A stretch of DNA of 64,000 nucleotides from Paenibacillus spiritus. GTDB taxonomy: Bacteria; Bacillota; Bacilli; Paenibacillales; Paenibacillaceae. The notes beneath the pieces were generated by a model. It made no database searches and was not told where the DNA came from. It worked only from the letters and a program-made list of their open reading frames with translations. This document shows, in pieces, positions 1 through 7,082 of this stretch; the stretch's first letter is position 1; every line of letters starts with the position of its first letter. The DNA is taken from the NCBI RefSeq assembly GCF_008710135.1, contig NZ_VYKK01000012.1, forward strand, positions 62,001 to 126,000, written 5' to 3'. The position numbers and the translations under genes were made by a program.

Positions 1-185
1 CATACATCGGAATAGTTGCTCCAGTGAAAGAGCGACGGGAAGGAAGCCGCATCCAGCAAAATTTCCTTCAGTGTCTTCACCGAGTTGCTCAGCACCAGAT
101 AGAACGGCGCCAGGAACACGAGGGCCAGCAGGATGGCGATGACTTCCAGCAGGAGGGTTCGGGTATTATAACGGCTGGCGTTCAT
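1..185 (-). CDS. Carbohydrate ABC transporter permease, MalG type (partial)
   Basis: N-terminal fragment of the second membrane subunit of a sugar ABC importer; the rest lies outside the window. The visible 61 residues begin MNASRYNTRTLLLEV, followed by one hydrophobic segment (about residues 11-33) and the start of the periplasmic-side loop 'NSVKTLKEIL', which is the usual start of MalG/AraQ-like permeases. The ATG overlaps the TGA of the upstream permease by one base (TGATG), so the two are translationally coupled and cotranscribed. Substrate is unknown; the neighbouring YesM/YesN pair suggests an oligosaccharide. Family assignment rests on context plus this short stretch. Confidence 0.8.
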   Translation of the reverse strand, partial: MNASRYNTRTLLLEVIAILLALVFLAPFYLVLSNSVKTLKEILLDAASFPSLFHWSNYSDV

Positions 186-1072
186 CAGGCGGATACCTCC
201 TTGCGCTTGGTGAGAACAACTTGGGTAACGGTAATCAGCGAGACGGCGACGAAGAACAGCAGCGCCTTGGCGGTGCCGAGGCCGTACCGGTTGTTGATCA
301 GCGCTTCAGAGTAAATGTTGTACGCCAGCGACTGCGTCGAGGTTCCGGGACCGCCCTTGGTCAGGGACAGGTTAAGGTCGAACATCTTGAAGGCGTTCGA
401 GATCGTCAGGAACAGGCAGATTGTAATGGCCGGCATGATGAGCGGCACATAGACGCTTTTGAACAGCTGGTGCGGACGGGCGCCGTCAATTTTGGCCGCT
501 TCGATCAGGTCCTTCGGAATTCCGGCCAGCGAGGCGATGTAGATAATCATCATATAGCCGGCGGTCTGCCAGACAAAGACGATGACCAGTCCCCAGAAGC
601 CGGTGTTGGCCGTCCCGAGCCACGGAAGCTCGAAGAAGGAAAGGCCGGTTTTTTCTCCGATGGTCAGGAAGCCCTTGGTGAAAATGAACTGCCAGATATA
701 ACCGAGCAGAATGCCGCCGATGACGTTCGGCATGAAGAAGACGGTGCGCAGCAGCTTCTTCGTCTTCAGGGCGGCGGTCAGCATCATGGCCAGCCCCAGG
801 GCCAGCACGTTGGCGATGATAACCGACACCACGGTGAACCGCAGCGTGAACAGGAGCGAATCCCAGAACTTCTCGTCATGCCAGATCCGGACCCAGTTGT
901 CCGAGCCTGTCCAGGTGGCCTTGTTGAGATCCAGACCGTTCCAGTCGGTCGAAGAATAATAGAACCCCAGAATAAACGGTGTCACGACGATCGTGAGGAA
1001 GAAAATCAGGGCGGGCCAGAGGAACACGATTTGCTGGCTCCAGCCTTTGCGTAAACCTAGCGCTTTTCTCAT
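185..1072 (-). CDS. Sugar ABC transporter permease, MalF/UgpA type
   Basis: Inner-membrane subunit of a carbohydrate ABC importer, 295 residues with six predicted membrane segments. The cytoplasmic coupling loop carries the EAA motif (EAAKIDGA, about residue 205), which docks on the ATPase; no ATPase gene is in the window, as is usual for this class, which shares a common MsmX-like ATPase. I chose the ATG at 1072 because an AAAGGAGA ribosome site lies just before it; an upstream in-frame ATG at 1114 has none. It is followed by the MalG-type permease, and divergently by the YesM-type kinase that may sense the same sugar. The solute-binding protein is not seen here. Confidence 0.93.
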   Translation of the reverse strand: MRKALGLRKGWSQQIVFLWPALIFFLTIVVTPFILGFYYSSTDWNGLDLNKATWTGSDNWVRIWHDEKFWDSLLFTLRFTVVSVIIANVLALGLAMMLTAALKTKKLLRTVFFMPNVIGGILLGYIWQFIFTKGFLTIGEKTGLSFFELPWLGTANTGFWGLVIVFVWQTAGYMMIIYIASLAGIPKDLIEAAKIDGARPHQLFKSVYVPLIMPAITICLFLTISNAFKMFDLNLSLTKGGPGTSTQSLAYNIYSEALINNRYGLGTAKALLFFVAVSLITVTQVVLTKRKEVSA

Positions 1073-1120
1073 AGCGGTTCTCCTTTTGACAGATTGGCTT
1101 GTGTCGTGGTACATGGTTTA

Positions 1121-1147
1121 ATTATAGAAAGCGCTATCCGCTTCCAA
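1121..1147 (-). promoter_or_regulatory. Promoter with cre-like CcpA box for the sugar permease operon
   Basis: Reading the minus strand, TATAAT lies at 1126-1121 and a weak TTGGAA at 1147-1142 (15-bp spacing, short). At 1126-1139 the sequence AGAAAGCGCTATCC matches the cre consensus TGNAANCGNTNNCA except at the two outermost bases. It overlaps the -10 region, the position expected for repression by CcpA. That the operon is under catabolite control is inference. Confidence 0.5.
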
Positions 1148-1220
1148 CACTCAATATGATGATAAGAAAAGTGGATTATATTGCTCGGCCCCATCGCCGG
1201 GAGGATCAGGAGGAGCCTCA

Positions 1221-3065
1221 TTGTTCAAACACAGTATCCGCAGCCGGCTGATTGCGCTGGTGCTTCTGGCCGCGGTTATTCCCGCCAGCGTGTCAGTCAT
1301 CTTCTCGTACTACTTCACCCGGGAATCGGTAACGCGCCAGTCCATCGCCCAGAACGGCAAGCTTCTCTCGCTCGGCGCGGCCGATCTTGGCAATTATTTT
1401 GAGGGCATCGACCAGCGGGCCTCAAGCGTGTACAGCGGCATCAACGTGGCGGGATCTTTCTACACGGCCATCCTGACGGCGAAGAATGCGAGCGGTGTGC
1501 CCGTCTCGGATACGGCCCTGCCGGACAACCGGCATATCATGTCCAGCCAGCTCTACAATCTGTATACGGCGGACCGCAGCATCTTTCAGATCCACCTCTT
1601 CATTCGGAGCATCCGGCAGTCCAATACGCTGCTGGCCGGCCAGTTCCGGCAGGAGACGAATCTGACCTACCGGCCCCAGGACAACCCGGACGGCACGAAC
1701 CGGCCCTTCGTGGAGCCGGCCCATCCGGATCACCAGTACGGCGTGAAGTCCGGCTTCTCGAACTACCGGCCGGGCATTACGCCGGTGTTCACGCTTCATT
1801 ATCCCGTATACAAGACACCCAGCGACGAGATTCTGGCCGACCTCTCGATCGACTTCAAGCTGAGCGAGCTGGAGAATATTTCGGCCGCGATGTACAATGC
1901 GGGAACGGAGCGTCTCTATATTGCGGACGAGCGCGGACAACTGCTGTACGCGCAGGGGGACGGCTGGGTCGGACAGCCGCTCTCGGAAGGCTGGAGCGGA
2001 CTTCCGGAGGACAAGGAGAGCGGGCATTTTTCGTGGAGAGACGGGAACTTCCAGGGCATCGTGCTCTATCAGCATGTGGATACCCGGCTCTTTCAGGGCT
2101 ACATCGTGAAGCTGGTGTCCTATGACGAGCTGTACACGGACGCGCGGACGATTACCGGCATCAATACCGGCATCGGCGTGCTGCTGGTAGCCGTTGCGGG
2201 CATCGCAGGGGTGCTGATCTCGATCTCGTTCACCCGTCCGATCAAGAAGCTGATCGCCTATACGCAGCGGGTGCAGATCGGGCAGCTCGGCGCCCACATC
2301 GAGCCGGTCAGCGAGGATGAATTCGGTCTTCTGACCCGCAAGATCACGGATATGACGCGCACCATCAACGATCTGATTCTGAACGAATACCGGCTGGAAA
2401 TCGCCAACAAAACGAATGAGCTGAAGGCGCTCCAGGCGCAGGTCAATCCGCATTTTCTGTACAACGCGCTTCAGTCGATCGCCAGCTTGTCGCTTCGTCT
2501 CGGCGCGCCGAAGATCTACGACCTGATCTATTCGCTCGGCAGCATGATGCGCTATTCGATGACGACGAACAATCCGCTGGTTACGCTGGCGCAGGAAGCG
2601 GAGCACGTGGAGAACTACCTGATTCTGCAGCAGGAACGCTTCGGGGCGGAGAATCTGTCGCTGACGCTTGACCTGGAGGAACGGATTCGGAGCATGATCG
2701 TACCGAAGATGATTCTTCAGCCGATTGTCGAGAATATGTTCAAGCATGCTTTTCCGGACGGGGTACAGGATGTCCGCATTGAAATCCGGGGAAGGCTAGA
2801 CGAAGAACGCCGGCTGCTGATTACGCTTCAGGACAACGGCCGGGGCATGCCTGCGGAGCGCCTGGAGGAACTCAGACAGTGTCTGGACGAGGAGGCGCTG
2901 GACGGGTCGGATGAGGAAGGAATCGGTCTGCGGAACGTTCTGGCCCGGCTGCGGCTGCAGCTCGGGGCAGGCTGCGGCCTGCTGCTGGAGAGCAGCGGGG
3001 CGGGCACGCGGGTGACGCTGGTGATTCCGCGCAGCTTAGAAGAACCCAAGGAGGAAGAACAATGA
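1221..3065 (+). CDS. YesM-type sensor histidine kinase
   Basis: Membrane sensor kinase of 614 residues. Order: membrane segment (about 9-29), large extracellular Cache-like sensor region (about 30-305), second membrane segment (about 306-332), HAMP linker, then the His_kinase/HATPase_c module. The phosphoacceptor is H411 in VNPHFLYNAL; the N box is LQPIVENMFKHAF, and G boxes DNGRGM and GIGLRN follow. The start is TTG with an AGGAGG site 5 bases upstream. Its end overlaps the response regulator start (ATGA), so the two form one operon. It is divergent from sugar permease genes. In Bacillota this family commonly controls polysaccharide or oligosaccharide uptake; the ligand here is unknown. Confidence 0.95.
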   Translation: MFKHSIRSRLIALVLLAAVIPASVSVIFSYYFTRESVTRQSIAQNGKLLSLGAADLGNYFEGIDQRASSVYSGINVAGSFYTAILTAKNASGVPVSDTALPDNRHIMSSQLYNLYTADRSIFQIHLFIRSIRQSNTLLAGQFRQETNLTYRPQDNPDGTNRPFVEPAHPDHQYGVKSGFSNYRPGITPVFTLHYPVYKTPSDEILADLSIDFKLSELENISAAMYNAGTERLYIADERGQLLYAQGDGWVGQPLSEGWSGLPEDKESGHFSWRDGNFQGIVLYQHVDTRLFQGYIVKLVSYDELYTDARTITGINTGIGVLLVAVAGIAGVLISISFTRPIKKLIAYTQRVQIGQLGAHIEPVSEDEFGLLTRKITDMTRTINDLILNEYRLEIANKTNELKALQAQVNPHFLYNALQSIASLSLRLGAPKIYDLIYSLGSMMRYSMTTNNPLVTLAQEAEHVENYLILQQERFGAENLSLTLDLEERIRSMIVPKMILQPIVENMFKHAFPDGVQDVRIEIRGRLDEERRLLITLQDNGRGMPAERLEELRQCLDEEALDGSDEEGIGLRNVLARLRLQLGAGCGLLLESSGAGTRVTLVIPRSLEEPKEEEQ

Positions 3066-4681
3066 CGAACGTATTGATCGTGGACGACGAGAAGCATGTC
3101 CGTGAGGCCATCCGATATTTTGTGCCGTGGGATCAGTACGGGGTAACCGGCATTTATGAAGCAAGCAACGGACGGGAAGCGATGGAACTGGTTCAGCAGC
3201 ACCGGCCGGCCGTCGTCTTCACCGATATGCGGATGCCGCTGGTCGACGGCGCGTCGCTCCTGGAGTGGCTGCACAGCCATGCGCCCTACACCAAGACGGT
3301 TGTCGTCAGCGGGTACCAGGATTTTGACTACGTCAAGCCGGCCATCGTGTACGGCGGAACGGATTACCTGCTCAAGCCGGTGAGCGGCAAGCAGGTAGCC
3401 GAAGCCGCGGAGCGGGCGTTCGAGCTGTGGAACAAGGAGAAGAACGAACGGGAACAGGCCTTCCGCCAAAAAATTCAGCTCAACGTGCTGCGCCCGCTCT
3501 ACTGGGACAAGGCGCTGTCCGACCTCGTGACCGGCCGGAAGGCATACGCCGAGCTGGCCTCGGCGATGGAAGAGGAGCTGGGACTGCCCTCCGGAACGGC
3601 GGTGTGCCGGATGGCGATCGTCTCGCTGCAATCCGCCGGAGGCCGACTGCTGCGGAAGCTGCACGACGATGTGCAGTTGACCGCTTTTGCCGTGGCGAAC
3701 ATCTGCAATGAAATTCTCTCCCGGGACCGTTCGGGCTTCGCCTTCCGCTACTGGCATGACGGCGCCGATGTGGCGCTGCTGCTCTGGAGCCGGGAACCGG
3801 CACTCGGGCTGCTGGAAGAGATCAACCGCTCGATGGAGGCGGCTTACCGGATGGGGCTGGAGATCGGCCTGAGCGCGGAGCAGCCGTTCCCGGACGGCAT
3901 CCGCCTGGCGTTCCACCAGGCCGGACTGGCGCTGGATGAACGCAATCTGCTGGGAGCGCCGGCCGGGGTTCAGGAATTCCGCGAGGCGGCGCTGCCTACG
4001 GAGAACGCAGCGGAGACCGAAGCGCTTCAGCCGCTTGCGGAGCGTTTCGGCCTGGCGCTTCTGACCGGCGACCCCGAACGGGTCGGCCGCGCGCTGGCTG
4101 AATTCTGCGAGCGGCTTACGGGTCTGCCGCTCTTGACCGGCAGCGTCTTCTCCCGCTGGCAGGAGAAGATTATGGACGAGATCCGGCGCTGGCTCCGGGA
4201 ATGGGCGGGGGACGGCGATGCCCGCGAATTGAAGCTGCCGGGATACTCCGACGAGGCGGGCAACTTCTCGCTGGTTCTCTGGCAGCGCCGGCTGATGGAG
4301 CTGTTAACGGAGCTGTGCGCCGAATTCCGGCTGTCCCGGACCTCGGACAGCCGGATTGTGCTGGAGATCCGCGATTACCTGGACCGGAACTTCGAGCGCG
4401 AGCTGACGCTCCAGCATATCGCCGAGCGGTTCTACCTAAGCCGGGAGAATGTCTCGCGCAAGTTCAAGCAGGTGACGGGCGAGAATCTGTCCGACTATCT
4501 GACCCGGCTGCGGATCGACAAGGCCAAGAGCCTGATCCGGCATACGGACATCCGCCTGTCCCAAGTGGCCGAGAGAGTCGGCTACGAGGACGAGAAATAT
4601 TTCAGCCGCGTCTTCAAGAAGGCGACGGGCCTGACGCCGCGGGAATACCGGAAGCTGGGAGGAACGGACGGAACAGAGTAG
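3062..4681 (+). CDS. YesN-type response regulator with AraC DNA-binding domain
   Basis: 539 residues. N-terminal receiver domain (1-120) with acidic pair DDE at 8-10, phosphoacceptor D55 in FTDMRMP and the conserved lysine in LLKPV. A long middle region (about 130-420) of the kind found in YesN proteins has no motif I recognise. The C-terminal AraC-type double helix-turn-helix spans about 433-533 and ends with the usual 'F.R.FKKATGLTPREYR' signature. It overlaps the kinase gene by 4 bases and is its partner. The likely targets are the divergent permease genes and linked glycosidases. No terminator is obvious directly after it. Confidence 0.95.
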   Translation: MTNVLIVDDEKHVREAIRYFVPWDQYGVTGIYEASNGREAMELVQQHRPAVVFTDMRMPLVDGASLLEWLHSHAPYTKTVVVSGYQDFDYVKPAIVYGGTDYLLKPVSGKQVAEAAERAFELWNKEKNEREQAFRQKIQLNVLRPLYWDKALSDLVTGRKAYAELASAMEEELGLPSGTAVCRMAIVSLQSAGGRLLRKLHDDVQLTAFAVANICNEILSRDRSGFAFRYWHDGADVALLLWSREPALGLLEEINRSMEAAYRMGLEIGLSAEQPFPDGIRLAFHQAGLALDERNLLGAPAGVQEFREAALPTENAAETEALQPLAERFGLALLTGDPERVGRALAEFCERLTGLPLLTGSVFSRWQEKIMDEIRRWLREWAGDGDARELKLPGYSDEAGNFSLVLWQRRLMELLTELCAEFRLSRTSDSRIVLEIRDYLDRNFERELTLQHIAERFYLSRENVSRKFKQVTGENLSDYLTRLRIDKAKSLIRHTDIRLSQVAERVGYEDEKYFSRVFKKATGLTPREYRKLGGTDGTE

Positions 4682-4798
4682 GAACGGTGGACATGGTCCG
4701 CCGTCGCGCCGGGGCTGCGAGAATGCCTGAACCGCCCGCCGGTGTCTCTGGCTCACGCCTTGGATCAGCGGCAGTAGTGCACAGCTGGCTTCCCTTAG

Positions 4799-4977
4799 CG
4801 GACCCGAGAGACCTTATTTTTGCGTACAGGCTTCCTATGCCGGATTACCGGACTCCAGAGACCTTATTGGCCGATAATAGCGTTAAACATCGGGCATAAT
4901 TCTTCATATAAGGTCATCTGGGTCCGATCCCAGCAGCAAAACGCCGGTTTCAGCGTTAATAAGGACTCTGTGGTCCG
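4799..4977. repeat. Four-copy 20-bp inverted repeat cluster in a gene-free gap
   Basis: Within the gene-free stretch 4682-5174, a 20-bp motif close to CGGACCCNAGAGACCTTATT occurs four times: forward at 4799-4818 and 4849-4868 (50 bp apart), and reversed at 4907-4926 and 4958-4977 (51 bp apart). The arrangement is symmetric, two direct copies facing two inverted copies across a 38-bp centre. I see no coding potential in the gap apart from shadows of neighbouring genes. It could be a REP/MITE-like element or a protein-binding array. Confidence 0.75.
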
Positions 4978-5174
4978 GTGGGCGGGTCCGCCGGGCTGGC
5001 CGGCTTGCCTTTTGTTCGGGGATTGCAGCCGGACAGGGGAGGGCCGCGTCCTTATAGGTGAGTGCATGGAGTGAAGGGACAGGGTGCCCAGTACGCCGGC
5101 TTTATGCAGGGAGATCTCCCTCTCCGGCCACTTCCGGCCGCTGTAGGTTCATTCCGGCCCGGAGCATCCTGCGG

Positions 5175-5717
5175 CTAAAGCGTCTTCAGCCGATTCGCCA
5201 GCGGCCGGTCGTCCCAGATCTGGACTTCGATATAGCGCTCGGGGCCGCCCGCTCCGTGCGGGTTCCAGACCTGCGGAAGCCCGTACACATCCATCAGGCC
5301 GGTTATTTCCTTCAGGGTGTAGATTTGTCCCCGGTAAGGCTTTCCGTCCCGGTACCGCATGGTCGGGAACAGGTCGCCGTAGGTGAAGCTGATCCGGTCT
5401 TCCTCAAAATCCCCGACGGACAGGTCAAGCTGCCTTCCGTCCTCGTACCAGTCCAGCAGCCACGGGCATTCTCCCAGTGTCATGTAATGGGGGCGGGAGC
5501 GAAGCGGCCGTCCGCCCTTGCGGATGAACTGCTCCCGGGCAGCCGTCTCCAGGCTGCGGCGAACCGCCAAATAATCGGGCGTCCGCTGTCCGGCAAAGCT
5601 GGTTCCGCGAAGCCGAAGTTCCTCCAGCACGGCTTCCGCTTCTTCCGGCTCCAGGTCGGACAAGTTGCGGAAGGGGCCGAGGGAGGCTTCATAATAATGA
5701 TAGAGCGATGGAATCAT
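5175..5717 (-). CDS. Conserved-looking hypothetical protein, 180 residues
   Basis: Soluble protein that I do not recognise. It starts MIPSLYHYYE, just after an AAGGAGG site at good spacing, so the start is secure. The sequence is rich in aromatic and charged residues, with no signal peptide or membrane segment. Features that look conserved are the segments 'GPFRNLSDL' near the N-terminus, 'RKGGRPLRSRPHYMTLGECPW' split over residues 66-86, and a C-terminal 'QIYTLKEITGLMDVYGLP'. It is monocistronic by position, downstream of the aldo/keto reductase, from which a hairpin terminator and a tandem repeat separate it. Function unknown. Confidence 0.8.
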   Translation of the reverse strand: MIPSLYHYYEASLGPFRNLSDLEPEEAEAVLEELRLRGTSFAGQRTPDYLAVRRSLETAAREQFIRKGGRPLRSRPHYMTLGECPWLLDWYEDGRQLDLSVGDFEEDRISFTYGDLFPTMRYRDGKPYRGQIYTLKEITGLMDVYGLPQVWNPHGAGGPERYIEVQIWDDRPLANRLKTL

Positions 5718-5816
5718 GAGTCCTCCTTGTTAAGCGTGCGCGGCAATAAGGGTTCACTATCCATGTTCGCCGCCGCTGACCCGATCTCCTATCTATGGCT
5801 CTCCGTAAAACGAAGC

Positions 5817-5845
5817 AGGCCCCCGGTCCATCGGAACGGGGGCCT
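5817..5845 (-). terminator. Hairpin, likely terminator of the aldo/keto reductase gene
   Basis: AGGCCCCC at 5817-5824 pairs with GGGGGCCT at 5838-5845 around a 13-base loop. On the minus strand it is followed by a short T-containing tail (GCTTCGTTTTA). The tail is weak, so efficiency is uncertain. Confidence 0.5.
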
Positions 5846-5853
5846 TGCTCTTG

Positions 5854-5929
5854 CACCTGGCGGCAGTGCCTGCACCTGGCGGCAGTACCTGCATCTGGCG
5901 GCAGTGCCTGCATCTGGCGACAGTGCCTG
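5854..5929. repeat. 19-bp tandem repeat, four copies
   Basis: Units starting at 5854, 5873, 5892 and 5911 follow the pattern CAYCTGGCGRCAGTRCCTG with one or two differences per copy; a partial fifth unit follows at 5930. It lies in the gap between the aldo/keto reductase stop and its terminator hairpin, so it would be in the 3' untranslated part of that mRNA. The unit length is not a multiple of three, so it cycles through all frames; it is unlikely to be coding. Confidence 0.85.
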
Positions 5930-5953
5930 CATTGGCTGGCAGCGGCGCTTGGT

Positions 5954-6943
5954 CTAGCCGCGCAGAATTTCTTCAATCCGCTCCAGTTCGGCGGCGGACA
6001 GCTCCGGCGCATCCAGAGCGGCGGCGGCGTCTTCAATCTGGCTTACCTTGCTGGCGCCGATCAGGGCGGAGGTGACCCGTCCGCCGCGCAGCACCCAGGC
6101 AAGAGCAAGCTGGGACATCTTCTGGCCGCGTTCGGCGGCAAGCTCGCTCAGCTTGCGGACCTTGCCGAGCACTTCTTCCGTAATCTCGTTCTCGGACAGG
6201 AAGACGCTGGGGCCGGCGGCCCGGGAATCCGGGGCGATGCCGTTCAGGTAGCGGTCGGTCAGAATGCCTTTATGCAGCGGCGAGAAGGCGATGGAGCCGA
6301 TGCCTTCTTCGTCCAGCACATCCTGGAGCCCGTCTTCGATCCAGCGGTTGAGCATGGAGTAGCTGGGCTGATGAATCAGACAAGGCGTGCCGAGGCCGCG
6401 CAGAATGCGGGAAGCTTCCCGCGTCTCTTCCGGGCTGTAGTTCGAGAGCCCGACATACAGCGCTTTGCCTTGGCGGACAACAGCGTCGAGTGCGCCCATC
6501 GTTTCTTCCAGCGGCGTGTTCGGATCGGGGCGGTGATGGTAGAAAATATCGACGTAATCCAGCCCCATCCGCTTCAGGCTCTGATCGAGGCTGGATACGA
6601 GATATTTGCGGGAGCCCCATTCGCCGTAAGGGCCGGGCCACATGAAATACCCGGCTTTGGTCGAGATAATCAGCTCGTCGCGGTACGGAAGCAGGTCCTT
6701 CCGGAGCATGGAGCCGAAGGCTTCCTCCGCCGAACCGGGGGGCGGGCCGTAGTTGTTGGCCAGGTCGAAATGGGTAATGCCCAGATCAAAGGCGCGGCGA
6801 ATCATCGCCCGTCCGTTCTCGGACGTGTCGATGCCGCCGAAGTTATGCCACAGGCCGAGCGAGACGGCCGGCAGGCGCAGCCCGCTGCGCCCGCTGCGGT
6901 TATAGGTCATTTTGTCATATCGGGTATCCGATGCTGAATACAT
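5954..6943 (-). CDS. Aldo/keto reductase, YghZ-like (L-glyceraldehyde 3-phosphate reductase type)
   Basis: 329-residue NADPH-dependent (beta/alpha)8 oxidoreductase. Visible family marks: 'GLGLWHNFG'-like N-terminus (SLGLWHNFGG), 'FDLANNYGPPPGSAEEAFG' containing the catalytic D and Y, 'ISTKAGY' with the catalytic lysine, 'FYHHRPDPNTP' with the catalytic histidine, and the C-terminal cofactor region 'SALIGASKVSQIEDA'. The GPPPGSAEE insertion and WPGPYGEWGSRKYL segment are typical of the YghZ branch, which reduces L-glyceraldehyde 3-phosphate and methylglyoxal-like aldehydes. I prefer ATG at 6943 (GGAAGG about 10 bases upstream) over TTG at 6949. No neighbour suggests a pathway. Confidence 0.93.
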   Translation of the reverse strand: MYSASDTRYDKMTYNRSGRSGLRLPAVSLGLWHNFGGIDTSENGRAMIRRAFDLGITHFDLANNYGPPPGSAEEAFGSMLRKDLLPYRDELIISTKAGYFMWPGPYGEWGSRKYLVSSLDQSLKRMGLDYVDIFYHHRPDPNTPLEETMGALDAVVRQGKALYVGLSNYSPEETREASRILRGLGTPCLIHQPSYSMLNRWIEDGLQDVLDEEGIGSIAFSPLHKGILTDRYLNGIAPDSRAAGPSVFLSENEITEEVLGKVRKLSELAAERGQKMSQLALAWVLRGGRVTSALIGASKVSQIEDAAAALDAPELSAAELERIEEILRG

Positions 6944-7082
6944 CTGCAATCATCCTTCCAGGTGGATTGCGGAACCGCCGGAGGCTTGTCCGCTGTCGTG
7001 TAAGCCTCTTCATTGTAGCTGAAGCCGACGGCCTAGCGGTATATCAGCATGGAAGGAAAACATGGACTAACGTCTTAACCTG

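Noticed and set aside
221-1054. 277-codon open frame on the plus strand
   Set aside because: Lies opposite the permease gene; composition is that of an antisense shadow of GC-rich coding DNA and it has no family features.
1422-2747. 441-codon open frame on the minus strand
   Set aside because: Fully antisense to the YesM-type kinase, rich in R, Q and H as expected of shadows.
5795-6937. 380-codon plus-strand frame covering the 19-bp repeats
   Set aside because: Mostly antisense to the aldo/keto reductase gene; the repeats are in the untranslated part.
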